From assembly GCA_964641455.1 (NCBI GenBank), contig CAZXLH010000006.1, positions 5,785 to 69,784 on the forward strand: a stretch of 64,000 nucleotides of DNA, read 5' to 3'. Numbering within the stretch: position 1 is the first letter of the stretch; every line of letters begins with the position of its first letter. Below the pieces are notes generated by a model. It was given only the letters and a program-made list of their open reading frames with translations, ran no database searches and had not been told where the DNA came from. A program made the translations under genes and the position numbers. Origin of the DNA: DTU015 sp964641455 (lineage in GTDB: Bacteria; Bacillota; Sulfobacillia; Fermentithermobacillales; Fermentithermobacillaceae). Positions 24,815 through 33,337 of the stretch are shown here, in pieces.

Positions 24815-26278
24815 ATGAAAATTCTTTTGGTATCATCTGAAGTTGCACCCTTTGCCAAGACCGGAGGGCTTGCTGATGTGGCCGGTTCGTTGCCCAAAGC
24901 TCTGTCTTTGCAGGGCAATGACATTCGGGTTGTTTTGCCCCGCTACAGGAATATATCTGATTTTGGCACCGTAACCGATTTTCCTGTGCAGGTAGGCCAT
25001 AGGAAAGCAACATGTATTGTCCGTAAGGGCAAGATTGAAGCAAAGAGTGATAAAGGTGTAAAAAATGTGCCTGTGTATTTCCTGGATAACTACCATTATT
25101 TTGATAGAGAAGGATATTATGTTTTCCCGGATGAAGCAGAAAGGTTTGGCTTTTTTAATTTGGCGGTTTTGAGAATGTGTGAACAATTGAATTTTATTCC
25201 TGATGTAATTCACTGCAATGATTGGCAGTCAGGTTTCATACCTTTGCTTATACGGGAAAGACATGATCAAAATCCTGCTTGGAAAGATGTAGCCACATGT
25301 TTCACAATCCATAACTTGAGATACCAAGGCAATTTTCCATATTCGGTGTTAGGCCTTTTAAACTTACCGGATAAGTATTTTCATCCGGAAGGCGTAGAAT
25401 TTTACGGCCAGGTAAGCTTTATGAAAGCCGGAATCGTATACGCTGATGTAGTAAACACAGTGTCAGAAACCTATTCACGGGAAATCCAGACACGTGAATT
25501 CGGCGAAGGATTCGATGGAATCCTAAGGAAGCGTGCAAAGGATCTTTATGGAATTGTAAACGGGATTAACTACCACGAATTCAATCCGAGCACTGATCCT
25601 AGAATTTTTAAGACGTATGATTCAGGAAGTTTTGAAAATGGTAAGAAGGAAAATAAGCATGCCTTGCAAAGGGAACTGGGGTTGCCAATATCCAACCGCC
25701 CCCTTATTGGAATAGTGTCCAGATTAGTCGATCAAAAAGGCCTGGATATTTTGCTTGAAGCAATACATGGGATAATGTCCATGGATTTACAGTTTGTGTT
25801 GCTGGGAACAGGTGATCGGCATTACGAAGAGGCATTTTCTTCAACAAGGCAACGTTACCCGGAAAAGATGGCGTCAGTGATAGGCTTCAGTGGAGTACTG
25901 GCTCAAAAAATCTATGCAGGTTCTGACATGTTTCTTATGCCGTCAAGATTTGAACCCTGTGGCTTAGGGCAACTTATTGCAATGAGATACGGTTCAATAC
26001 CTGTGGTCCGCAGGACCGGAGGGCTACAAGATACAGTGCTTGATTATGATGAAACCAGCGGTACCGGAAGTGGGTTTGTTTTTACTGATTATGCTTCTGA
26101 CGATCTGATAGGTGCCGTATCGCGGGCTGTAGGCGTATATAACAATGAAAATCTTTGGAGAAAGCTTGTAAGAAATGTTATGCAACAGGACTTTTCTTGG
26201 AATAGGTCGGCAGCTTTGTATACTGAAGTTTATATGGAGTCGCTTGGGAGGAAAGGACGGATTGAAAGGCCTGCATGA
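24815..26278 (+). CDS. glgA: Glycogen synthase (ADP/UDP-glucose starch synthase, GT5)
   Basis: Transfers glucose from ADP-glucose to alpha-1,4-glucan. The 487 residues begin with MKILLVSSEVAPFAKTGGLADV, which contains the nucleotide-sugar-binding KTGGLADV, and continue with HCNDWQSG near 131, NGINYHEFNPSTD near 253, the GT-B linker SRLVDQKGLDILLE near 310 and the catalytic MPSRFEPCGLGQLIAMRYG near 380. The open frame begins at 24761 inside galT; ATG 24815 is the family start. Only 16 nt separate it from galT. No glgC or glgB is in the window. It converges with the GT4 gene; the two stop codons abut. Confidence 0.95.
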   Translation: MKILLVSSEVAPFAKTGGLADVAGSLPKALSLQGNDIRVVLPRYRNISDFGTVTDFPVQVGHRKATCIVRKGKIEAKSDKGVKNVPVYFLDNYHYFDREGYYVFPDEAERFGFFNLAVLRMCEQLNFIPDVIHCNDWQSGFIPLLIRERHDQNPAWKDVATCFTIHNLRYQGNFPYSVLGLLNLPDKYFHPEGVEFYGQVSFMKAGIVYADVVNTVSETYSREIQTREFGEGFDGILRKRAKDLYGIVNGINYHEFNPSTDPRIFKTYDSGSFENGKKENKHALQRELGLPISNRPLIGIVSRLVDQKGLDILLEAIHGIMSMDLQFVLLGTGDRHYEEAFSSTRQRYPEKMASVIGFSGVLAQKIYAGSDMFLMPSRFEPCGLGQLIAMRYGSIPVVRRTGGLQDTVLDYDETSGTGSGFVFTDYASDDLIGAVSRAVGVYNNENLWRKLVRNVMQQDFSWNRSAALYTEVYMESLGRKGRIERPA

Positions 26279-27427
26279 TTATAATGCAGTTTTCTTGATT
26301 CGCTGAACTTGCGTATAGCAGTCGAGGAGTTTGATGCAACTTTCCTCTAATGAAAATTTACCGGCGTTGTTTAGGGCATTGTTTTTCATAGTGTGAAGCA
26401 GTCCGGGATTTTCTAGCAGTGACAACGTTCGGAACGCAATTTCCTTAGGGTCGTTTTCACATAAAAATCCGTCTATATTGTGTTCTACCATATCTTTTAC
26501 GCCCAGCGCTCCTACTGCGACACATGGTACCCCCGCAGATTTTGCTTCTGCTATAACCAATCCCTGGGTATCTGTAAGTGAGGAAAAAACAAAAATATCA
26601 GATCCTGCATACATATACGGCATAACTTCAGGATCCAATCTGCCTGTAAAGATAGTCCTGTGGCCGACTTTCAACTCATCTGCAAGTTCTGAAAGGCTTT
26701 GTTTCAGCGGCCCGTCTCCGACGAGCACAAGGAAGCAATCAATTTGCTTTTGAATTAACGAAAAAGCTCTGATTAGAGTTTCCGGGTTCTTTTCCTTGCC
26801 TAAACGGCCGCAAGTGAGCAATATAGGAATTTCAGGCGGAATGTCAAATGCTTTTCGAATATAGCCGGCATCTCCCTCCCGAAACTTGTTGGTATCAATC
26901 CCCGTAGGTATCACGAATATTTTGTTGTTTACATTGTGTTCCAAAAGATAATCTCTGATTGCCGCGGTGGGAGCTATGACAGCATCGGCTTCTTTAGCAG
27001 TCCTAAAAGCACCGCTTTCAACAAGTTCTGATGCCATCTGGCCTATCATCGGTATGTAATGAGAGTACATATTGTACATGGTGTGATAAGTAAACACTAC
27101 CGGGATGCCAAAGAGGGCGCCCATCCGCAACCCCATTTTACCCAGGTTAAAAGGTGAATGAATATGAATTACCTGGGGTGAAATATCATTTAAAACCATT
27201 AAGTGTTTGGGGTTTACAGGTATGGCTACATAGAAGTCAGGCTTAGTCGGCGCTTTTATTGACTGAAAACGGTAAACCCCTTCTTCCTTAACGGCACCTG
27301 GGTATGCAGGGCAAAATACCGAAACATCATGCCCCATACGCTTTAGGGTGTCCCTGGTTGTTGCCACGGAACGGGTAACGCCTGAAACATACGGATAATA
27401 ACTGTCAGTCCACATAGATATTCTCAT
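26279..27427 (-). CDS. GT4-family glycosyltransferase (diacylglycerol glucosyltransferase-like)
   Basis: GT-B glycosyltransferase of 382 residues. It starts MRISMWTDSYYPYVSGVTRS, the donor/acceptor N-domain pattern of processive or monoglucosyl-diacylglycerol synthases and related GT4 enzymes; PQVIHIHSPFNLG is near 90, TYHTMY near 115, the GRLGKEKNPETLIRAF linker near 203, and the E-x7-E motif in SLTDTQGLVIAEAKSAGVP near 285. Probable role: UDP-glucose-dependent glycolipid or surface glycan synthesis, using the product of divergently placed galU; the acceptor is inferred, not shown. The frame extends 15 codons further upstream; ATG 27427 is preferred because GGTGA precedes it. Confidence 0.85.
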   Translation of the reverse strand: MRISMWTDSYYPYVSGVTRSVATTRDTLKRMGHDVSVFCPAYPGAVKEEGVYRFQSIKAPTKPDFYVAIPVNPKHLMVLNDISPQVIHIHSPFNLGKMGLRMGALFGIPVVFTYHTMYNMYSHYIPMIGQMASELVESGAFRTAKEADAVIAPTAAIRDYLLEHNVNNKIFVIPTGIDTNKFREGDAGYIRKAFDIPPEIPILLTCGRLGKEKNPETLIRAFSLIQKQIDCFLVLVGDGPLKQSLSELADELKVGHRTIFTGRLDPEVMPYMYAGSDIFVFSSLTDTQGLVIAEAKSAGVPCVAVGALGVKDMVEHNIDGFLCENDPKEIAFRTLSLLENPGLLHTMKNNALNNAGKFSLEESCIKLLDCYTQVQRIKKTAL

Positions 27428-27514
27428 GATCTTCACCATGTTTATTATGTTCGGTTTTCGGGGATAAAACAAGCTGAGTAGTAGGTAAGGGGCATGAAAG
27501 TTGCCAATTCAATT

Positions 27515-27542
27515 TTGCCTTTACGGCTCACAGGGTTAAAAT
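27515..27542 (+). promoter_or_regulatory. Probable SigA promoter of galU
   Basis: TTGCCT at 27515-27520 and TAAAAT at 27537-27542 are 16 nt apart, 33 nt before the galU start. It lies in the 147-nt region that divides galU from the divergent GT4 gene. Confidence 0.55.
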
Positions 27543-27574
27543 AAGTTTAGCACTAGGGAAGGGAGCATTAGGTA

Positions 27575-28459
27575 ATGTCTGTTAAAAAAGCTATTTTTCC
27601 TGTAGCGGGGCTGGGTACTAGATTCTTGCCTGTGACCAAAGCACAACCTAAGGAAATGTTGCCTATTGTCGACAAACCTGCAATTCAATACGTAGTTGAA
27701 GAAGCAGTGCAATCTGATATTGACGACTTCTTATTCATTACCGGAAGAGACAAGAGGCCTTTGGAAGATTACTTTGACCATTCCGGCGAACTTGAATATC
27801 ACCTGAAGAGTAAAGGTAAGACAGAACTCTTAGAACTGGTTCAAAACATTGCGTGCATGTGCCAAATATATTACGTAAGGCAGAAAAGGCCTTTGGGTTT
27901 GGGACATGCAGTTTGGTGTGCCAGGCAGCACATAGGAGATGAATACTTCGCAGTGCTCTTGGGGGATGACATAGTAGTTTCAGGCAAACCGTGTCTTAAG
28001 CAGATGATTGAAATATATGAGAAATTCAAAAAGCCTGTTATAGCCCTGAGACGGGTACCCAGAGAAGAAGTTTCTTCGTATGGAATCATAGCCGGCAAGC
28101 CATTGGGGCAAGGATTGTGGGAAATCAATGATCTGGTGGAAAAACCCGATATCGACGAGGCTCCGTCTGATCTTGCGGTTATCGGACGCTACATACTCCC
28201 GCCTGAGATATTCCCATTACTTGAAGGTTTGGAACCGGGAGCCGGCGGGGAAATTCAGTTGACAGATGCTTTAAGGAAACTGGCAAACGATGAGCTTATT
28301 ATCGGTTACGAGTTCCAGGGCATACGATACGACGTTGGAACTCCCAGGGGGCTTTTGGTTGCTACTGTAGAAACAGCGTTATCCCGGGAAGGTTTAGGTG
28401 AAGATTTTGGACGATACCTTGCTCAACTGGTCAAGAAACGGAATTTGCTCGAATTGTGA
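27575..28459 (+). CDS. galU: UTP-glucose-1-phosphate uridylyltransferase
   Basis: Makes UDP-glucose from UTP and glucose-1-phosphate. The 294 residues carry the nucleotide-binding GLGTRFLPVTKAQPKEMLPIV-type signature at about 13-33, QKRPLGLGHAVWCAR near 107, GDDIV near 130, VEKPDIDEAPSD near 188 and GYEFQGIRYDVGTPRG near 248. All are canonical for bacterial GalU. It supplies UDP-glucose to galT chemistry and to the adjacent glycosyltransferase. The ATG at 27575 has AGGT close upstream and a SigA-like promoter at 27515-27542. A GTTGGGC/GCCCAAC hairpin at 28519-28538 follows but lacks a T-run. Confidence 0.96.
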   Translation: MSVKKAIFPVAGLGTRFLPVTKAQPKEMLPIVDKPAIQYVVEEAVQSDIDDFLFITGRDKRPLEDYFDHSGELEYHLKSKGKTELLELVQNIACMCQIYYVRQKRPLGLGHAVWCARQHIGDEYFAVLLGDDIVVSGKPCLKQMIEIYEKFKKPVIALRRVPREEVSSYGIIAGKPLGQGLWEINDLVEKPDIDEAPSDLAVIGRYILPPEIFPLLEGLEPGAGGEIQLTDALRKLANDELIIGYEFQGIRYDVGTPRGLLVATVETALSREGLGEDFGRYLAQLVKKRNLLEL

Positions 28460-28642
28460 ATCCCATGCCTCAAATAATCTAATCAAACACGGGCCCGGCA
28501 GCACAGGCCGAAACCACTGTTGGGCCTTATTGCCCAACACCTAGGCTCAGGTAGAAGTCTTACAGTTGGATGCTGATAGATGCATAAAACCCCTAGGACA
28601 ATGGCAAAACATAGTGTGAGTTTTCAAAAGGGGTTATTTGAG

Positions 28643-28741
28643 ATGTTTATGAGTTTGCGTAAGGCAAGCACCGGTATTTTCGAGCAGGCCTTGCTTTTTG
28701 AGAAAATCAGGCCGGCCCTGAAGTTCAGGAACAGCCAATGA
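28643..28741 (+). CDS. Possible 32-residue leader-type ORF overlapping the PBP start
   Basis: ATG 28643 has AAGGGG 9 nt upstream and the frame ends in TGA that overlaps the ATG of the penicillin-binding protein (ATGA at 28738-28741), a typical translational-coupling arrangement. The peptide (MFMSLRKASTGIFEQALLFE...) has no membrane segment and no recognised family. The evidence is its ribosome site and the ATGA overlap only; it may be a regulatory leader or chance. Confidence 0.3.
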   Translation: MFMSLRKASTGIFEQALLFEKIRPALKFRNSQ

Positions 28742-30390
28742 AGCATACTCGTGAGGATAGAACTGTCCATGGAAGAATAGAATATGTTGCTTATATGTTG
28801 GGATTTATGTTTCTGTTTTTTCTGGGCTTGCTTATCCGCTACCAAATTATTGATGCAATGAGTGGAATTAAGTATGTAAAGCCGGCTTTCCTTCAGAGGC
28901 AGGAAAGCGTTCCCGTTTGTTTGCCCAGAGGCCGGATACTGGATAGAAACGGCGTTCCGCTGCACTGCCCTTATTGGCATCCGGCTCTGGCCGTGTTTCC
29001 TTCAAAGGTAGACAACAAACATCAATTTGTAAAACAGGCCGCATCTTTAACCGGTATTGATGAATTTAGGTTAAGAGCAATGCTGGAGACACAATCGTCT
29101 CCGTTTAAACTCATAAGGGAACTTTCAGCGCAAGAGCTGGAAACGGTAATGTCTCAGGCAATACCGGGGCTTGTCGTAGTTCCTGAGGAAATAAGGTATG
29201 GGCGTGAGTCTTTGGCAAGGCATGTAGTCGGGCACATTAGGCCTAACGCATATTTGAACCAAAAAGATAATATTGGCGAAAGCGGCCTTGAGAGCTGGTA
29301 TCAGACTGAACTTCTGGGATCTGTTCCTGCTTGGGCGGGAACTTTGGTGACAGGAGAAGGCTCGGAAATTCCCGGTACCGGAGTACGAATAGGATCTATT
29401 GGAGACTATCCCAAGGATCTTGTAACCACGATAGATGCGAATGTGCAGTATTGTATTGAAAAGGTTATAGATGAAGAGCAGGTTGAACGAGGAGCCATAG
29501 TCGTTTTGGATGTAAAGGGCGGCCAGGTTCTGGCTATGGCATCAAGACCCCAATACGATCAAAATCATCCTGAAGACTATTTTGAACTCGCAGATGCCCC
29601 TTTTGTGAACCGCGGGATTTCTGATTTCGCTCCCGGTTCAATCTGGAAACCTATAATTCTTGCTCTTGCTCTTGAAAAAGGATATGTAAAGCAAAATGAC
29701 ATTTTCGTTTGTGAAGGCTCAATTGATGTAGGCTCTACCACTGTTAAATGCGGTTCCTCTGAAAAAGGCCATGGCAAGGTTACATTGAAACAAGCAGTGG
29801 CCCATTCGTGTAACTGTGCCTTGATTCAAATTGCTTTGAGGATACCGCCTGAGGAACTGATCACCTGGGCAAAGCAATGCGGTTTTGGGTTCAAAACGCG
29901 TATTCCCCTTCCTCAAGAGTCACCAGGGGTGCTGCCTGCTCCTAACTTGATGTTGCCGGGAGACGTTGCCAACTACGCAATAGGCCAGGGGTATTTGACA
30001 GCAACCCCCCTTCAAGTATGCGGGTTTTTCCGGTCGGTTTTAGATGACGGAAAATGGATTACTCCGGCGCTTGTCAAAGGTTCGGCAGTTTATGAGCGGG
30101 CCATCTTTTCGGCTTCCACTGCCCGTTTTCTTGAAGATGCGTTATTGCTGGCCACTCAAGAAGGTACCGGGCAGAAGGCCTGGGTAGATTGTTTTGGCAG
30201 TGCAGGCAAAACCGGAACTGCCGAAATATCCGGTGAATCTGGTTTGAACCATTCGTGGTTTGTAGGCTGGACCCCTATTTTGGATCCGCAATACTTGATA
30301 TGTGTGTTCATTGAAAGAGCAGGCGACGGCCCTACGTTGGCTGCACCTCTGTTTAAGAATGTGGCTGAACAATTGCTTAAGTGCAGTTGA
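28738..30390 (+). CDS. Class B penicillin-binding protein, SpoVD/PBP2-like transpeptidase
   Basis: Membrane-anchored D,D-transpeptidase of 550 residues. One N-terminal helix (about 17-37), a dimerisation domain starting at RGRILDRNGVPL (about 65), and the transpeptidase domain with all three motifs: Ser301-x-x-Lys304 (GSIWKP), Ser357-Cys-Asn and Lys491-Thr-Gly (AGKTGTAE). No PASTA domain follows, unlike B. subtilis SpoVD, and the protein is somewhat short for that family. The neighbourhood (a sigK gene 1.6 kb downstream) suggests spore cortex synthesis, but a vegetative role is not excluded. The ATG has AGGAA 7 nt upstream. Confidence 0.88.
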   Translation: MKHTREDRTVHGRIEYVAYMLGFMFLFFLGLLIRYQIIDAMSGIKYVKPAFLQRQESVPVCLPRGRILDRNGVPLHCPYWHPALAVFPSKVDNKHQFVKQAASLTGIDEFRLRAMLETQSSPFKLIRELSAQELETVMSQAIPGLVVVPEEIRYGRESLARHVVGHIRPNAYLNQKDNIGESGLESWYQTELLGSVPAWAGTLVTGEGSEIPGTGVRIGSIGDYPKDLVTTIDANVQYCIEKVIDEEQVERGAIVVLDVKGGQVLAMASRPQYDQNHPEDYFELADAPFVNRGISDFAPGSIWKPIILALALEKGYVKQNDIFVCEGSIDVGSTTVKCGSSEKGHGKVTLKQAVAHSCNCALIQIALRIPPEELITWAKQCGFGFKTRIPLPQESPGVLPAPNLMLPGDVANYAIGQGYLTATPLQVCGFFRSVLDDGKWITPALVKGSAVYERAIFSASTARFLEDALLLATQEGTGQKAWVDCFGSAGKTGTAEISGESGLNHSWFVGWTPILDPQYLICVFIERAGDGPTLAAPLFKNVAEQLLKCS

Positions 30391-30466
30391 ATCTCTTGAT
30401 AGACCACTTCACGTTGATATGGTACCATTTGTGAGAACATGCTTGAATAGAAAGGGGTTCTTCTTA

Positions 30467-31864
30467 GTGGGACTAGCAGCAGTTTACGGGCTATGGTTTT
30501 TGGATGTACTGGGTTTCAAATCGGTTGCAGCCAGTGGGTTTGCCAAACATGCAAAGCCGGGTTACCATCCCTATGTTGTATACAAGGCAGCAAAAAAGTT
30601 TGTTCGTTCAGGAGACAGGGAGGCAGCTAAGAGCCTTCTTTCAAGTTCTTTGGAAGAAAGGCCTTCTCTTAGATGTGGAAGGCTGTTGATCCATGTCCTC
30701 ATTAAGGACAAACAATACAACAGCGCACTTCGAGTAGCTCAGCACCTTTCAGAACTGGAACCTGATAACCCTTGGCCGTACCTTTTGGTAGGCGATATTG
30801 AGTATTTTTTCTTAAAGGATCGAGAAGCAGCTTTTGTTTCTTTTACCAAAGCCCTTGATGTTTGCAAGCAATATAACCGGAAGAACCCTCTGAAGGTTGC
30901 TTACAAGAGGGTATGTTGTATTCTTGAGGAAAAGGGCATGGAAGACGAACTTATAGATCATCTTAGTGAGTTTATCAAGCTTGAATCGTCTAATTTCCAT
31001 GATCATGAGTTTTTTGTGTTATCCAAGGGGTTAATCTGCAAAGGGCGCAGAGACGAAGCCAGAGACGTTCTTTCGCTTGGGATAAAGGCATATCCCCGAA
31101 GCCTTCGCCTAAGGCAGGCATGGGAGGATTTCGGGTTTGGAAAACAGGAGGGCCTGCCCTCAATTCCTGTAATAGGCAAGATTCCGCCTCCGGATGTTAC
31201 ACTTGTACCAATTAAGACGAGGTTATTTGTAGAAGATGATGATCCGGTTCAAGCCATGAAGGAATATGTAATTGAGCCAAGGCCCGATGATGTAGCTACG
31301 CTCTCGTCATGTGTAGCAGCGCTTATGGAAGGACGCATTTTTATGGAGGGTGCAGTTCAACCGGGCTTTTGGGCCAATACGCTTTCAAAATTTGTTGATC
31401 AAAAAGATGTGCCTTTTGGCGGTGCTGCTCCAATGGCCAATCCATTATCTATGCAAGTGCTGTTGGAGGAAATAGGGACTGTAAAGACTTTGTTCGCTGC
31501 AGCAGCAGGGGCCTTAGGAAAACTGCTTGGGCAAAAAGGCTGGTTCTATGTAGTTGCAGGGCAAGACGCCGGCCAAATTGATGACGTACTGGGAAGTTTG
31601 CCGCCCTATGATTATTATGTGATTTTGGGCCCGGAAGATCCTACACAGCTTTGCCGTAACATAGCTATGGAAGTAGGCTGTGAGGCTGCTATTATAGATG
31701 CCAATGATCTTGGAGTGGCATGGGCTGTAGGATATTCAGACGGAGTTGATCCTGCCTGGCTTGAAGAAGTTATGTCAAGCAATCCGGCAGGTAATCAAGA
31801 GCAGCAAACTCCTGTAGTCTTGGTAAGGAAAGAACCGGATATGTCAAAAACAGTGGCAGGCTGA
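30467..31864 (+). CDS. TPR protein with C-terminal F420-0:glutamate ligase (CofE)-like domain
   Basis: 465 residues in two parts. The N-terminus has a hydrophobic anchor (about 1-20) and tetratricopeptide-like helices (about 45-260; VYKAAKKFVRSGDREAAKSLL, ALRVAQHLSELEPDNPWPYL). From about residue 280 it resembles CofE-like proteins of Clostridia: PIKTRLFVEDDD, an ALMEGRI strand, FAAAAGALGKLLGQKGWFYVVAG, VILGPEDP, and a near-terminal DANDLGVAW ... NPAGNQEQQTPVVLVR. CofE adds glutamate to F420-0 in archaea; the role of these bacterial homologues is unknown. The GTG at 30467 is chosen because AAAGGGG lies 9 nt upstream; longer starts overlap the PBP gene. Confidence 0.75.
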   Translation: MGLAAVYGLWFLDVLGFKSVAASGFAKHAKPGYHPYVVYKAAKKFVRSGDREAAKSLLSSSLEERPSLRCGRLLIHVLIKDKQYNSALRVAQHLSELEPDNPWPYLLVGDIEYFFLKDREAAFVSFTKALDVCKQYNRKNPLKVAYKRVCCILEEKGMEDELIDHLSEFIKLESSNFHDHEFFVLSKGLICKGRRDEARDVLSLGIKAYPRSLRLRQAWEDFGFGKQEGLPSIPVIGKIPPPDVTLVPIKTRLFVEDDDPVQAMKEYVIEPRPDDVATLSSCVAALMEGRIFMEGAVQPGFWANTLSKFVDQKDVPFGGAAPMANPLSMQVLLEEIGTVKTLFAAAAGALGKLLGQKGWFYVVAGQDAGQIDDVLGSLPPYDYYVILGPEDPTQLCRNIAMEVGCEAAIIDANDLGVAWAVGYSDGVDPAWLEEVMSSNPAGNQEQQTPVVLVRKEPDMSKTVAG

Positions 31865-31965
31865 AAATGGGTTTCCTCAGGACAGGCACAGAGTAGGGCC
31901 TAAACGCATAGTATATGGATGTACTCAAAAAGGCCCAGTACTCTTTGACCGGAGGGAACGTAAGC

Positions 31966-32667
31966 ATGCACGGACTGTTGTTGGGCATTGCTGGTATTCT
32001 CTTGAGGGTAGTCCAAAATTGCGTTGGATATCTTACAGGCAATCATTTTCCCTTACCTCTTTCTGAGGCCGAAGAGAAGTTACACTTAGACGGAGTAAGG
32101 GAAGGAGACATGGAAAGCAGAAATATTCTCGTAGAGCATAACTTGAGGCTGGTTGCACATATTGTAAAGAAATTTGACCCCAGTCCTCAGGATCTGGAAG
32201 ATCTCATATCTATCGGAAGTATCGGACTTGTAAAAGCCATCAATACTTACTGTCAAGACAGAGGAACACGATTGGCGACTTATGCATCAAAGTGTATTGA
32301 AAATGAAATCCTTATGCACTTAAGAGCAACCAAGAATATCAAATTGGAAGTACACTTGTTCGAACCTTTGACTTCTGATGCAGACGATGGCGAAGTATCA
32401 TATATTGATATCGTCAAAGACAAAGAACCAGATGTTGCAGACGTAGTTACCTCCAAAGTTCAAGCTGAAAATGTGCTTGCTCAATTCGATATACTCGACG
32501 ACAAAGAAAGAAAAGTGCTTCAATTTCGTTACGGGTTAGACGGCAGGTTCCAAAAAACTCAAAGGGAAATAGCCAAGATGCTTGGTATCTCCCGATCTTA
32601 TGTGAGCCGTATAGAAAAAAGGGCATTGTCCAAACTTGCTAAAACCTGCAAGCCCTATATTACCTGA
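31966..32667 (+). CDS. sigK: Sporulation RNA polymerase sigma factor SigK
   Basis: Late mother-cell sigma factor. The 233 residues include a hydrophobic N-terminal pro-sequence (MHGLLLGIAGILLRVVQ), as in pro-sigma K, followed by FPLPLSEAEEKLH, region 2 (NLRLVAHIVKKF, DLISIGSIGLVKAINTY, TYASKCIENEILMHLR), and region 4 (KTQREIAKMLGISRSYVSRIEKRALSKL). The gene is intact, without a skin-type insertion. ATG 31966 has GGAGGG 9 nt upstream; the longer frame from 31915 is unlikely. Known sigma K is released from the membrane by SpoIVFB and drives coat and cortex genes; the coat genes at 22.4-23.6 kb are plausible targets. Confidence 0.95.
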   Translation: MHGLLLGIAGILLRVVQNCVGYLTGNHFPLPLSEAEEKLHLDGVREGDMESRNILVEHNLRLVAHIVKKFDPSPQDLEDLISIGSIGLVKAINTYCQDRGTRLATYASKCIENEILMHLRATKNIKLEVHLFEPLTSDADDGEVSYIDIVKDKEPDVADVVTSKVQAENVLAQFDILDDKERKVLQFRYGLDGRFQKTQREIAKMLGISRSYVSRIEKRALSKLAKTCKPYIT

Positions 32668-32767
32668 GCATTTTATCCCAGGCCCGGACGCTATGCCTCT
32701 CTCTATAGTATTAGCCTAGACGGGACACGATAAGTACCGTTTGGTAATATAGGGGAGGGGTGGTTAT

Positions 32768-33310
32768 GTGTCAAACAACATCAAAAATAGCCGCAGGCCT
32801 TTTAGACGGCTTTTAACCCCGTCTTTATACTTGGAGACAATATATGATTTGCCTTTGGAATGGCTCACTGAGCATTCAATTACATCAGTGATAACTGATC
32901 TTGACAATACGCTTGTTCCGTGGCGCGACTACAGGGTAGCGAGTGAACTTTCGGATTGGTTTGATTCCCTTCATGAACATGGTTTTAAGACATTGATTCT
33001 TACCAATGCCAGGCCTGCCCCTACTATTACGAAGTTATCCAAGAGTTTAAATACAAAATTGGTAGTAGGGGCGAGAAAGCCTGTTTCGCGCTTTTTTAGG
33101 AAGGCATTGGAAACGCTCAATGCAAGGCCTCATGAAACATGTGTAATTGGCGATCAGATATTTACCGATGTACTTGGTGGAAACATAATAGGTTGCCATA
33201 CTATTTTGGTTGAGCGTATTGGGCATAGAGAATTTGCAGGCACCAAAATTTTCAGGCTATTGGAAAGGATAGTAAAAAAGCATATTGATATTCCGCAATT
33301 GAAAGAGTAG
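32768..33310 (+). CDS. yqeG: YqeG family HAD-IIIA phosphatase
   Basis: 180-residue HAD-superfamily protein. The nucleophile motif is TDLDNTLVPW (about 42-51), motif II is LILTNARP near 78, the motif III Lys is in GARKP near 101, and GDQIFTDVLGGN (about 128) provides the last acids. The whole pattern is YqeG, a cytoplasmic phosphatase of unsettled substrate; fungal relatives act on phosphatidylglycerophosphate. In many Bacillota yqeG precedes yqeH/aroE, but here a PilT-like ATPase follows. The GTG start at 32768 has GGGGAGGGG upstream. Confidence 0.92.
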   Translation: MSNNIKNSRRPFRRLLTPSLYLETIYDLPLEWLTEHSITSVITDLDNTLVPWRDYRVASELSDWFDSLHEHGFKTLILTNARPAPTITKLSKSLNTKLVVGARKPVSRFFRKALETLNARPHETCVIGDQIFTDVLGGNIIGCHTILVERIGHREFAGTKIFRLLERIVKKHIDIPQLKE

Positions 33311-33337
33311 CCTAAGAAGTTGAGAGGAGAAATGAAC

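Noticed and set aside
28460..28642. Intergenic hairpin GTTGGGC/GCCCAAC after galU
   Set aside because: No T-run follows and no riboswitch core could be matched; noted in galU but not listed as a terminator.
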